Source: Sphingobacterium lumbrici (GTDB taxonomy: Bacteria > Bacteroidota > Bacteroidia > Sphingobacteriales > Sphingobacteriaceae). From it: a stretch of 64,000 nt of DNA. The DNA lies in assembly GCF_006476045.1 (NCBI RefSeq), contig NZ_SRZY01000011.1:496001-560000 (forward strand), written 5' to 3'. This document shows, in pieces, positions 36,518 through 44,782 of the stretch. The notes under the pieces were generated by a model. It worked only from the letters and a program-made list of their open reading frames with translations, searched no databases and had not been told where the DNA came from. The translations under genes and the position numbers were made by a program. Position 1 is the first letter of the stretch. Every line of letters starts with the position of its first letter.

Positions 36518-36589
36518 TGTAATTACTTTTTTAGTATAAAATTCTATTTCGTTTAGTTAACTAAACGGTCGAGTGATAGAATTAGAATA

Positions 36590-37018
36590 CTAAATCCTGA
36601 AATTACGATTGAGGAGGTAGGTTGGTGGGGATGAGTGGGGATAAGCTACTCTTTCTTTGAATACATATTTACTGTTAACCGCGAAATCAATAAAGAGATT
36701 AGGCTGCATCCAGTATAATGTGATTATGGCAGGGCCAAATCCGAAGAAACTTTCAGCATAGTCCTTCGAAAACAATTTGTCAGACAATTGATCCAATTTT
36801 ACTTGTATGTCTTTACACGAATGACTTTCTTGACAATTGTTCTTTTTTTTAGCGGTATGATCGTGATCTTTCGAACACATGGGGCAATTTTCATGTGTGT
36901 TTGTACCTTCCATAAGGCTTATTATGGTAGTACCGCTACATTGATGCAGGTATATAGTCGCTCCACTGGATGTGAAGGAATATAATATGAATAATGTAAG
37001 CGCCAAAAACTGTCTCAT
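36590..37018 (-). CDS. HYC_CC_PP family protein (metal-binding partner)
   Basis: About 142 aa, starting at ATG 37018 (MRQFLALTLFILYSFTSSGA, a signal peptide). It carries a cysteine/histidine pattern: LHQCSGT, NCPMCSKDHDH and a later C-x-SHSC, followed by a C-terminal PP-like segment (SSPPTYLLNR). This is the HYC_CC_PP family of Bacteroidota, often found beside metal-related TonB receptors. It sits just upstream of the HMA-receptor gene on the same strand. The perfect -7 TACCTTTG (37024-37031) is only 5 nt before the ATG, again a predicted leaderless arrangement. Confidence 0.85.
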   Translation of the reverse strand: MRQFLALTLFILYSFTSSGATIYLHQCSGTTIISLMEGTNTHENCPMCSKDHDHTAKKKNNCQESHSCKDIQVKLDQLSDKLFSKDYAESFFGFGPAIITLYWMQPNLFIDFAVNSKYVFKERVAYPHSSPPTYLLNRNFRI

Positions 37019-37120
37019 CCTCACAAAGGTACACGGATTAAGACGAATAAAAAAGTAAAAAATTTGATACATTGAAATAACTTCACTAAATTAGACTTCA
37101 ATATAATATATAATACCTAA

Positions 37121-37240
37121 ATGAAGATGGAAAGTATTCTCAGCACGGCACTTGGAGTTTATGCGAGTATAACAGGTTTGATTATTTTGGCCTGTTTACT
37201 GATCAAATTTTATGTTAAAGTTATTTCAAAAGTAAGTTAA
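37121..37240 (+). CDS. Small single-helix membrane protein (39 aa), unlisted
   Basis: This short frame runs opposite to its neighbours (ATG 37121, TAA 37238-37240). It encodes one hydrophobic helix (GVYASITGLIILACLLIKF) with basic residues after it, a typical single-pass membrane microprotein. It lies in the gap between the HYC_CC_PP and trpA genes and has no ribosome-binding sequence. A codon reading of this type could arise by chance, so it is only a candidate gene. Confidence 0.4.
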   Translation: MKMESILSTALGVYASITGLIILACLLIKFYVKVISKVS

Positions 37241-37270
37241 TACGATGTTGTAAAATCCAGGAGGCACTTT

Positions 37271-38026
37271 TTATTTTTTTAAACTGTTAATGAAGTCGGG
37301 AATATGTTTTAACGGGTTTTCCTGAGCGAGTATTTTGACAAACGCTGTACCGACAATGGCGCCGTTTGCGTAGGTTGTTGCTTTTTCAAAAGTTTCTTTA
37401 TTGGAGATTCCGAAACCTATTACAAATGGATTAACAAGATTCATCTCTTTTATTCTGTTAAAATATTCCTCCGATTGATTTTTAACCTCAAGCTGTTGTC
37501 CTGTAGTTGCATTAGAGGATAGTAAGTAGATAAAGTTGGTCGTTAGGCTGTCTATTTTGCGGATACGCTCTTCTGAAGTCTGAGGCGTCACTAAAAAGAT
37601 ATTACTTATTCCATTTTCTTCGAAAATAGCTTTATAAAGTTCTTCGTATTCATACATTGGAAGATCGGGTAAGATGGTTCCGTTTACCCCCACTTCTTTG
37701 CACGCTTTGCAAAAGTTCTCTACACCAAATTGCAGGACAGGATTGAAGTATCCCATTAAGTAAACCGGAATGCTGACATGCTTTCGTAAATCTTTTAATT
37801 GATCAAAAAGCAGTTTTAACGTCATCCCATTTTTTAGAGCCACCTCTGAGCTATGTTGTATAGTTGGGCCATCCGCAACCGGATCGGAATAAGGGAAGCC
37901 GATTTCTAAAAAATCTACCCCTGATTGCTCCAGTGCTTTAGCGATTTCTATAGTACTATCCAAGGTGGGATAACCGGCCGTAAAATATATGGATAGTAAG
38001 CCGTTTGAGTTTTTGTTGATTTGCAT
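37271..38026 (-). CDS. trpA: Tryptophan synthase alpha subunit
   Basis: The 251-aa TIM-barrel enzyme cleaves indole-3-glycerol phosphate to indole. The catalytic glutamate and aspartate are in FLEIGFPYSDPVADGP, and the phosphate loop is GFGISNKETFEKA and GAIVGTAFV. It is the last gene of trpD-trpF-trpB-trpA and begins 17 bp after trpB. Length is typical. No gene beyond it is in the operon. Confidence 0.96.
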   Translation of the reverse strand: MQINKNSNGLLSIYFTAGYPTLDSTIEIAKALEQSGVDFLEIGFPYSDPVADGPTIQHSSEVALKNGMTLKLLFDQLKDLRKHVSIPVYLMGYFNPVLQFGVENFCKACKEVGVNGTILPDLPMYEYEELYKAIFEENGISNIFLVTPQTSEERIRKIDSLTTNFIYLLSSNATTGQQLEVKNQSEEYFNRIKEMNLVNPFVIGFGISNKETFEKATTYANGAIVGTAFVKILAQENPLKHIPDFINSLKK

Positions 38027-38043
38027 TTTAAAAAGTAAGTTTG

Positions 38044-39228
38044 TTATAAATTAAAGTACTTCATATAATTATCTAAATCCTTATCACCACGGCCAGATAA
38101 ACATATAACTACCGTTTCGTCCCCCTTGAAATTCATTTTTTTGAGATGAGCGAGTGCGTGAGAACTTTCTATTGCCGGAATAATTCCTTCTAATTTTGTG
38201 AGTTCCAAGCCGGCCTGCATAGCTTCATCGTCCGTAGCACTTACATATTCTCCTCGGCCGCTTTTAAACAACCAAGCATGTTGCGGGCCTATCCCGGGGT
38301 AATCAAGTCCGGCCGAAATAGAGTAGGGCTCTACCACCTGTCCATCCGTTGTCTGCATTAATATCGAACGACTGCCATGCAATACCCCCTCTTTGCCTAA
38401 GGCGGTAGTGGCTGCAGATTCGCCCGAGTGTATCCCGTGGCCGGCTGCTTCTACAGCTATAAGTTTGACATGCTCATCATCTAAAAAGTGATAAAACATC
38501 CCCGCGGCATTAGACCCCCCTCCTACACAGGCCATCACTATGTCAGGAGTAGATTTGCCCGTTTTTTTTAACAATTGTATTTTCGTTTCTTCTGATATAA
38601 TAGATTGAAAGCGAGCTACTAAATCAGGATATGGATGTGGGCCTACAACAGATCCGATAATGTAATGTGTATCTACGGGATTGTTGATCCAATCTCTTAA
38701 CGCCTCGTTTGTAGCATCTTTAAGCGTTTTACTGCCCGATTGAGCCGCCACTACAGTAGCTCCCATCATTTTCATACGGGCAACGTTTGGAGCTTGTCGT
38801 TGAATATCAATTTCTCCCATGTACACTACGCATTCCAGACCTTTTAATGCACATACGGTAGCTGTAGCAACGCCATGTTGGCCAGCTCCGGTTTCGGCGA
38901 TGATTCTTTTTTTACCCAGACGTTCGGCAAGTAGGATCTGACCAATGGTATTGTTTATTTTATGAGCTCCTGTATGATTTAAGTCTTCCCGTTTTAAGAA
39001 GATCTTTGCATTATACTTTTTAGACAATCGTTGTGCATGGTAGAGTGGAGAAGGACGACCAACGTAATCAGTTAGCAGGTGTTCAAACTCTTCTTTAAAA
39101 GAAGGTTCTTCCATAATCTGAAGGTAACGGTTCTGTAATTCTTCAACATTTGGATATAACATCTCGGGGATATATGCTCCTCCGAACGGGCCATAGTATC
39201 CTTTGTCATTCACTTGATATTTACTCAT
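38044..39228 (-). CDS. trpB: Tryptophan synthase beta subunit
   Basis: The 394-aa PLP enzyme joins indole with serine. The PLP lysine is in [13 protein letters not shown], the glycine-rich phosphate site is [10 protein letters not shown], and the glutamate loop with LVARFQSI and [11 protein letters not shown] is typical of the TrpB1 family. Its start overlaps trpF by 8 bp. Expressed together with TrpA as a tunnel complex. Confidence 0.97.
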   Translation of the reverse strand: MSKYQVNDKGYYGPFGGAYIPEMLYPNVEELQNRYLQIMEEPSFKEEFEHLLTDYVGRPSPLYHAQRLSKKYNAKIFLKREDLNHTGAHKINNTIGQILLAERLGKKRIIAETGAGQHGVATATVCALKGLECVVYMGEIDIQRQAPNVARMKMMGATVVAAQSGSKTLKDATNEALRDWINNPVDTHYIIGSVVGPHPYPDLVARFQSIISEETKIQLLKKTGKSTPDIVMACVGGGSNAAGMFYHFLDDEHVKLIAVEAAGHGIHSGESAATTALGKEGVLHGSRSILMQTTDGQVVEPYSISAGLDYPGIGPQHAWLFKSGRGEYVSATDDEAMQAGLELTKLEGIIPAIESSHALAHLKKMNFKGDETVVICLSGRGDKDLDNYMKYFNL

Positions 39229-39850
39229 CTCTTAATAGTTTCAATGCTTGCGTTAATGTACTTATATTTTTTAATCCCGGTTCTATTTCAAATTTAGAAT
39301 TCAAATCCAGACCAAATAATCTATCATCTTCAAAATTTCCGGCTTCCTGAATATTGTCAAGGGATAATCCGCCACTCAAAAAATAAGGTTTGTCATAAGG
39401 ATAATCTGTCAGTTTTTGCCAATTGAAGCTTCGTCCGGTTCCACCATATTCTGTGCTTTTCGTGTCAAATAAAAACAAATCTACATTGTCGAGAAAGGGC
39501 TCGATACTTTTCCAATCGAAATCATCATCAATTCCAAATGCTTTGATGAGTTGAATGCCCGGTTGGGCAATCTGTCTACAGAAATCCACATCTTCATTCC
39601 CATGTAGCTGTATGGCATGTAAGGAAAATTCCGCTGTTTTGGTTTTTATATGCGTTATATGGTCGTTTACGAATACACCGGTACGTTTTAACTTCGTGGT
39701 TGATGATTCAGACGTAATATGATCTACAAAACGTCTAGACTGCGGGTAAAATATAAATCCCATATAGTCAATATTTAGGGATGCCACATCAATAATGTTC
39801 TTGGGATCCCGCATCCCACATACTTTAATTTTTAGATTTGGATTAGCCAT
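39221..39850 (-). CDS. trpF: Phosphoribosylanthranilate isomerase
   Basis: The 209-aa protein has the TrpF catalytic motif [11 protein letters not shown] with its cysteine, the QLHGNED loop and [10 protein letters not shown] near the C-terminus. It isomerises phosphoribosylanthranilate in tryptophan synthesis. Its start overlaps trpD by 8 bp and its stop overlaps trpB. In many relatives it follows trpC, but trpC is absent here. Confidence 0.95.
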   Translation of the reverse strand: MANPNLKIKVCGMRDPKNIIDVASLNIDYMGFIFYPQSRRFVDHITSESSTTKLKRTGVFVNDHITHIKTKTAEFSLHAIQLHGNEDVDFCRQIAQPGIQLIKAFGIDDDFDWKSIEPFLDNVDLFLFDTKSTEYGGTGRSFNWQKLTDYPYDKPYFLSGGLSLDNIQEAGNFEDDRLFGLDLNSKFEIEPGLKNISTLTQALKLLRDE

Positions 39851-40832
39851 TCGTTAGCGTTTTAAAACTATATAAGGCTCGCTTACCCAATAGAGATGCT
39901 TCCGCTTCATAATAGCAGTCTCCAAATGATTTTTTTGGGTCAAACGTCTTGATTGCAAAAGCCGCATTTGTCAATACCACATTGTTCTGCTGATGAGTGC
40001 CTTCTCCAGTGATGATCTTGTGGAAAATTGTCGCTGCTTCTTCTATAGTATCACCTCCGGTCAGATCCTCTGCCTTTAAAGTCTCCAGCCCAAGTTCACT
40101 CACTTCGTAGTAGTTTTCGCCGGTATTACTGATGATTTTGAAGTCGCCCGTTAACGAAATTTCATCGTATCCGTCTAACGCGTGAATAATACTGTATTGT
40201 TTTTCCGAATTTTGATAGAGATAGCCATACAGTCTCGCTAGTTCCAGACTAAATACACCAACAGACTGAAACTTAGGATTCGCTGGATTGGTCAGCGGAC
40301 CCAGCATGTTAAAAAAAGTCTTTACGCCCAATGCTCTGCGGATAGGAGCTACGGTTTTCATCGCCGGATGAAACAATGGAGCATGGAGGAAGCAGATATT
40401 AGCCTCATCCAATTGCTTACTAAGAATGTCGCTGTCATTTGTAAACGTGTAGCCAAGATATTCCATTACATTGGAAGATCCGCAGCCCGATGACACACCG
40501 ACATTGCCGTGTTTGGCAACGTGATAACCTGCTCCTGCAACAACAAATGAAGCTAATGTTGAAATGTTGAAGGTGTTTTTTCCATCGCCTCCGGTTCCAC
40601 ACATATCAATTAAGTCATATCCGTCGAAATCGAGTTTCAGACATAGGTCGTACATGGCATCCCTAAATCCCCCCAATTCTTCTACCCGAATACTTCTCAT
40701 ACCGTATGTCGTCATAAAGGCTGCTATTTGATGAGGGTCGTATTTGCCGGTAGCTATCTTTGTCAAGATATCATAAGCTTCTTTTCTTGAGAAAGACTTA
40801 TATTCAAATAAATGTGCTAATATTTTTTTCAT
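39843..40832 (-). CDS. trpD: Anthranilate phosphoribosyltransferase
   Basis: The 329-aa enzyme has the TrpD signatures DMCGTGGDGKNTFNIST, the KHGNVGVSSGCGSSNV phosphate-binding region and the NMLGPLTNPANP motif. It is the first gene of trpD-F-B-A in this window. trpE, trpG and trpC are not adjacent, so these are encoded elsewhere. A transcription-attenuation leader precedes it (40919-41130). Confidence 0.96.
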   Translation of the reverse strand: MKKILAHLFEYKSFSRKEAYDILTKIATGKYDPHQIAAFMTTYGMRSIRVEELGGFRDAMYDLCLKLDFDGYDLIDMCGTGGDGKNTFNISTLASFVVAGAGYHVAKHGNVGVSSGCGSSNVMEYLGYTFTNDSDILSKQLDEANICFLHAPLFHPAMKTVAPIRRALGVKTFFNMLGPLTNPANPKFQSVGVFSLELARLYGYLYQNSEKQYSIIHALDGYDEISLTGDFKIISNTGENYYEVSELGLETLKAEDLTGGDTIEEAATIFHKIITGEGTHQQNNVVLTNAAFAIKTFDPKKSFGDCYYEAEASLLGKRALYSFKTLTNG

Positions 40833-40918
40833 CTTTTTTTTATTGATGTATTTATTGTTTTCAATGAGCGAGCTCCGTTGAATGGTGAACGCTCGATTTT
40901 ATCACAATAATCAAAAAC

Positions 40919-40948
40919 AAAAAAAGGCTCACCCGAAAAGGCAAGCCC
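40919..40948 (-). terminator. Attenuator terminator of the trp operon
   Basis: On the minus strand the stem GGCTTGCC / GGTGAGCC (8 bp, two G-U pairs) closes a loop and is followed by seven T (40919-40925). It lies between the leader peptide and trpD, so read-through is required to reach trpD. Confidence 0.85.
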
Positions 40949-40997
40949 GCTATTTTTTGATATGTATCAATTTATGCAATAGGTGTCTGCCATAACA

Positions 40998-41024
40998 TTA
41001 ACTGTTATGCCACCACCACGCCAT
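40998..41024 (-). CDS. trpL: trp operon leader peptide MAWWWHNS
   Basis: An 8-codon frame (ATG 41024, TAA 40998-41000) contains three consecutive TGG codons (41010-41018), the hallmark of a Trp-sensing leader. The codons sit in the left arm of a pause hairpin whose core is CATAACA / TGTTATG (41003-41009 with 40991-40997), extended by GGTG / CACC pairing. The terminator follows about 45 nt later. A segment of the hairpin's right arm (GGCA at 40988-40991) could also pair with TGCC (40940-40943) in the terminator's left arm, which would act as an antiterminator. If Trp-tRNA is scarce, a ribosome stalled at the Trp codons would favour read-through. Confidence 0.85.
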   Translation of the reverse strand: MAWWWHNS

Positions 41025-41098
41025 ATATGATACGATTGATTTCATGTATGTTTTCTTTGAAAAGAAATATGAATATTTCATATTCTTCATTATTACTA

Positions 41099-41130
41099 CA
41101 AATATCTTGTAATTTTTTTAAAAAAGCAAA
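41099..41130 (-). promoter_or_regulatory. Promoter of the trp leader
   Basis: On the minus strand the -33 element TTTG (41127-41130) and the -7 element GATATTTG (41099-41106, one mismatch to TAnnTTTG) are 20 bp apart, matching the Bacteroidota consensus. Transcription would start near 41092, about 70 nt before the leader ATG at 41024. Confidence 0.75.
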
Positions 41131-41152
41131 ATATATTTTAATAAAATTAAAT

Positions 41153-41605
41153 TTAATACGTTGCAAAATGGGCTAAGTTATTTCCTTTAGATACTAACGT
41201 AAACGAAGCGATTTTGTCGTTTTCAATATAGACTGCAAGTACTTGTCTTTTTTTATATTGTAAGAAATACATCCTATTCATATCCAATTCCTCTAGATCG
41301 ATATCTCGTACCTCTTTGCGTGGCATATTGGCATACGGAATGCAGGTAATATCAGCAATTTGTTTGTATAGCACATTTATACGCACTTCTTCTAAGCTTA
41401 CTTCTAAATAATCGTACGTTTCATTTGAGGGGCGATCTACTTTTATATATTGGCTTAAAATAACATCTACTGCAATATTTTCATTACCGAGATCTGCAAT
41501 AAAATTCTTTATTAGCTGGATGTCTTTCTGACGTGTTGAATCTTGATTTTGTGCAAAAGTAAAAGGAGATAACACCGTGAAAATCGATATCAGTAGAATT
41601 CTCAT
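41153..41605 (-). CDS. Small secreted protein of unknown function
   Basis: About 150 aa, starting at ATG 41605 (MRILLISIFTVLSPFTFAQ, a clean signal peptide). The mature protein is a small mixed alpha/beta protein with an N-terminal helix (KDIQLIKNFIADLGNENIAVDVILSQYIKVD) and strands later (MYFLQYKKRQVLAVYIENDKIASFTLV). I do not recognise a family. It lies directly upstream of the trp promoter on the same strand; the trp leader starts within 60 bp of its stop. Confidence 0.6.
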   Translation of the reverse strand: MRILLISIFTVLSPFTFAQNQDSTRQKDIQLIKNFIADLGNENIAVDVILSQYIKVDRPSNETYDYLEVSLEEVRINVLYKQIADITCIPYANMPRKEVRDIDLEELDMNRMYFLQYKKRQVLAVYIENDKIASFTLVSKGNNLAHFATY

Positions 41606-41828
41606 ATTTTTAATTACTTCGTGAGCTAGCAAGCTCGGTCTAAAGGTAAGACATCTTTTGGAAGAAAAGGATTAGTCTTAAAAGTTGGACATCCTATTTT
41701 CTTGTAATTTTTGATGTCTATTTGGCGCAATCTTGCGTGTTTGGCGGAATACGTTCTGATGACGGTGAAATATTTCAACCCTAACCGAAGTTTGGTAAAG
41801 ATATTTTAGAAGCTGGGCAGTAAAAAAT

Positions 41829-41858
41829 AAAAATCGCACTAGCAATAGTGCGATTTTT
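41829..41858. terminator. Terminator after the DUF2795 gene
   Basis: The perfect 13-bp stem AAAAATCGCACTA / TAGTGCGATTTTT with a GCAA loop follows the DUF2795 stop on the minus strand. Confidence 0.88.
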
Positions 41859-41866
41859 ATGATGGA

Positions 41867-42088
41867 TTAATACTCGTCTTCATTGAAAAAGAAATCATCC
41901 TTGGTAGGATAATCTGGCCAAATTTCCTCAATATTCTCGTAGGGTTCACCGTCATCTTCCAAAGCTTGGAGATTCTCTATTACTTCTACAGGAGCGCCAG
42001 AACGAATTCCATAATCGATTAATTCATCTTTTGTTGCAGGCCATGGCGCATCTTCCAAATGCGATGCTAATTCTAGTGTCCAATACAT
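41867..42088 (-). CDS. DUF2795 family protein
   Basis: The 73-aa acidic protein begins MYWTLELASHLEDAPWPATKDELIDYGIRSGAP and ends in IWPDYPTKDDFFFNEDEY. Both ends are strongly conserved in DUF2795 of Bacteroidota. Function unknown. It has a -7 TATTTTTG on the minus strand about 31 nt upstream, and a strong terminator after it, so it is a monocistronic unit. Confidence 0.9.
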   Translation of the reverse strand: MYWTLELASHLEDAPWPATKDELIDYGIRSGAPVEVIENLQALEDDGEPYENIEEIWPDYPTKDDFFFNEDEY

Positions 42089-42234
42089 AGTCTTACAATT
42101 TGAGTTTTATCTTTTTCGCAAAAATAGTATTTAATTTGACTATATCAACTTTTTTTCGCAAAAGTGTGATGGTTTGTGTCTAATTTTTTGATATACAGAT
42201 GTATAAAATTTTATTTTTTGCTATTTGTGACGTT

Positions 42235-42978
42235 TTAATGATCGTTATATATGTTCCAATATGATTTCATTTTATGATATACGCTTGTTTGTAGATGATT
42301 GCTTGCCTCTATAGATAAATTTTGTATATCTATAGGTGCTAAAACAGTAATGTGAATGGAGCCGGGGCGTGATCCTTTTTTTAATCCATCATCCCATAGG
42401 ATCTTCCAGGCATCTTGTATAACCACAGGAATAATCTGAACTTGATTTTCGACGGCAATGCGAAATGAGCCAGATTTAAATTCATGGAGCTGAGGAGGGT
42501 ATTCCTCATCAATTTTTCCTTCTGGGAAAATGACAACGGTTTTTCCTTCTTGTACCAGCTGCTGTGCTCGTTTAAATGACCGGAAGGCAGATATGTTACT
42601 TTTGCGATCTACGGGAATATCAATGCTCTTAAAGAATATTCCGGTAACCGGATTTTTGAGTAATTCTATTTTTCCCATAAAAGAAAACGGCTGCTTGCAA
42701 ACGTAGTTAATAGCTGTGATATCTAATATGGAAGTATGGTTGGGACAAATAATATATGGTTTCGTCCAGTCGATTGTTGTTTCAAAGGTTACTTTAAATC
42801 GAATACCGACAAGCCAACAGGCTAGTAAGCTGATCCATTTGCGCATGAATACAATTTGATTGTAGTATTTGGAAGGACGTAAAGTAACGTAACGTAAGAA
42901 AGGGTAGGCAAGTACAAAGAAAAATAGCAGGGCACCGTAATATAGGATAGTGTGCGTTTTTCTCAATAGTTTTACCAT
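42235..42978 (-). CDS. plsC: 1-acyl-sn-glycerol-3-phosphate acyltransferase (PlsC family)
   Basis: The 247-aa enzyme acylates lysophosphatidic acid in phospholipid synthesis. The HX4D motif is NHTSILD (H81, D86), and the FPEGKID motif, a substrate-binding segment, is also present. One or two N-terminal hydrophobic helices (about residues 11-32, 49-62) would anchor it. The -7 TATCTTTG (42983-42990) is 4 nt before the ATG, another predicted leaderless start. Confidence 0.92.
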   Translation of the reverse strand: MVKLLRKTHTILYYGALLFFFVLAYPFLRYVTLRPSKYYNQIVFMRKWISLLACWLVGIRFKVTFETTIDWTKPYIICPNHTSILDITAINYVCKQPFSFMGKIELLKNPVTGIFFKSIDIPVDRKSNISAFRSFKRAQQLVQEGKTVVIFPEGKIDEEYPPQLHEFKSGSFRIAVENQVQIIPVVIQDAWKILWDDGLKKGSRPGSIHITVLAPIDIQNLSIEASNHLQTSVYHKMKSYWNIYNDH

Positions 42979-42982
42979 AGTG

Positions 42983-42990
42983 CAAAGATA
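42983..42990 (-). promoter_or_regulatory. -7 element directly before plsC
   Basis: TATCTTTG on the minus strand has exactly 4 nt before the ATG at 42978. Confidence 0.55.
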
Positions 42991-43019
42991 AAAAAATGTT
43001 GGAACCCTTGTAAAACAAT

Positions 43020-43200
43020 AAGAGGCCGTCTAAAAGTATTGAAAAACGTTCATTATGTTATCCTGGCGCTAGGAAGAATCTAAAAACTACACAGATTATT
43101 CATTCATGAACTCACTATGTCCGGTTTACAAGTATTTAGATACTTCGGCAAGCCTTACGATGACAAGATAAAAGCTTCAGTATGCTTTAGACAGCCGCTT
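43020..43200. repeat. MITE-like imperfect inverted repeat
   Basis: A 181-bp non-coding element lies between plsC and the dipeptidase. Its left end AAGAGGCCGTCTAAA pairs with its right end (reverse complement AAGCGGCTGTCTAAA) with few mismatches, and the similarity continues inward (left GTTATCCTGGCGCTAGG, right end CGGCAAGCCTTACGATGAC read in reverse). The inner part contains the TCCTGGCGCTAGGAAGAATCT and AGATACTTCGGCAAGCC arms found in a common Bacteroidota repeat. No transposase is present. It may act as a terminator or as a mobile non-autonomous element. Confidence 0.65.
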
Positions 43201-43203
43201 ACT

Positions 43204-44574
43204 TTACTTGCTTAATTCCGCATAATACTTGTGGAATAAAGGAATGGTTTCGATTCCCTTTAGGTAATTTTCAATACCATATTTTTCATTGGGAGAATGT
43301 AAATTATCACTGTCCAATCCAAAACCCAGTAACACGGTTTTGAGCCCCAATTCTTTTTCAAATAGTGCTACAATAGGGATAGATCCACCACCACGAGTTG
43401 GTATTGGTTTTTTGTTGAATGTTTCAGTTAATGCTTTTTCAGCCGCTTGGTAAGCAATACTGTCTGTAGGTGTCACTACAGGCTCACCCCCATGATGCGG
43501 TGTTACTTTAACTTTTATATAATCTGGAGCTATTCCTTCAAAATGATCTTTGAAAAGTTTGGTGATTTTTTCGGAATTTTGATTCGGGACCAACCGCATC
43601 GAAATCTTAGCAAATGCTTTGGAAGGTAATACTGTTTTTGCACCTTCTCCAATATAACCGCCCCATATACCGTTCACTTCAAGGGTAGGACGGATACCGG
43701 TTCGTTCGATTGTTGTGAAATCTTTCTCCCCCCAAATATTAGTGATACCCAAATCCGATTTGTATTCTTCAATATCAAAAGGAGCTTCATTCAATGCCTT
43801 TCGTTCTTCGGGGGTCAATTCCAAAACATCATCATAAAATCCTGGGATGGCAATATGATTATTTTCGTCATGTAAAGATGCGATAAGTTTAGCCAAAATT
43901 GTTGCAGGATTTGCTACAGCGCCACCATATACGCCCGAGTGTAGGTCGCGGTTAGGCCCTGTTACTTCCACCTCTACGTAAGAAAGGCCGCGTAAACCCG
44001 TTTCTAAAGAAGGATTTTCGAGACTGATCATAGAGGTGTCCGATATAACAATGACATCTGCTTTCAAACGTTCTTTATTTTCTTTTACAAAAGAACCTAG
44101 GTTTGCGGAGCCAACTTCTTCTTCTCCTTCAATCATGAATTTGATATTACAGGACAGTTGGTTGTTTTTTATCATGTATTCAAATGCCTTTACATGCATG
44201 TAAAACTGACCTTTATCGTCTGCTGCACCACGTGCATAGATTTTACCATCACGAATAGTTGGTTCGAAAGGAGGGGTGTCCCACAGTTCTATTGGATCTG
44301 CAGGCTGTACATCGTAGTGGCCATACACCAGCACTGTAGGTAAGGATGGGTCGAAAACTTTTTCACCATATACAATGGGATAGCCTGCTGTAGGGCAAAT
44401 TTCCACTTTATCAGCTCCGGCTTCTTTCAGTTTTTGGGCTACGAATTCAGCGGTATTTAATACGCCTTCCTTGTACTGTGGATCAGCACTTACTGAAGGA
44501 AAACGCAATAATTCAAATAGTTCGTTTAGGAAGCGCTGTTTATTCGCTTCCACATAATCTTTGATATTTTGCAT
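43204..44574 (-). CDS. M20 family metallopeptidase (dipeptidase)
   Basis: The 456-aa zinc peptidase has metal-binding residues H86 and D88 in YGHYDVQ, D119/D120 in GAADDKGQ and the E151/E152 pair in EGEEEVGS. The inserted dimerisation domain spans about residues 200-350. It hydrolyses dipeptides and short peptides in the cytoplasm; the exact specificity is unknown. A -7 element TACCTTTG lies about 20 nt upstream. Confidence 0.93.
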   Translation of the reverse strand: MQNIKDYVEANKQRFLNELFELLRFPSVSADPQYKEGVLNTAEFVAQKLKEAGADKVEICPTAGYPIVYGEKVFDPSLPTVLVYGHYDVQPADPIELWDTPPFEPTIRDGKIYARGAADDKGQFYMHVKAFEYMIKNNQLSCNIKFMIEGEEEVGSANLGSFVKENKERLKADVIVISDTSMISLENPSLETGLRGLSYVEVEVTGPNRDLHSGVYGGAVANPATILAKLIASLHDENNHIAIPGFYDDVLELTPEERKALNEAPFDIEEYKSDLGITNIWGEKDFTTIERTGIRPTLEVNGIWGGYIGEGAKTVLPSKAFAKISMRLVPNQNSEKITKLFKDHFEGIAPDYIKVKVTPHHGGEPVVTPTDSIAYQAAEKALTETFNKKPIPTRGGGSIPIVALFEKELGLKTVLLGFGLDSDNLHSPNEKYGIENYLKGIETIPLFHKYYAELSK

Positions 44575-44782
44575 TATAAACGGGTTTTTACAAAGGTAAA
44601 GAAATAAATTAGGAAAGTAGATGTAACATTTTTTGCATTTGATCTACAAATTATATGGAATTTGAATTTCGACATATCTTATATAGATAGCAATAGGAAT
44701 TTAAATAGAATGTTAATTATAGTTAATGTTATTGTATAGCATAAATTGTTAAATTATTTTCGATTCAGATTATATCCCTTGT

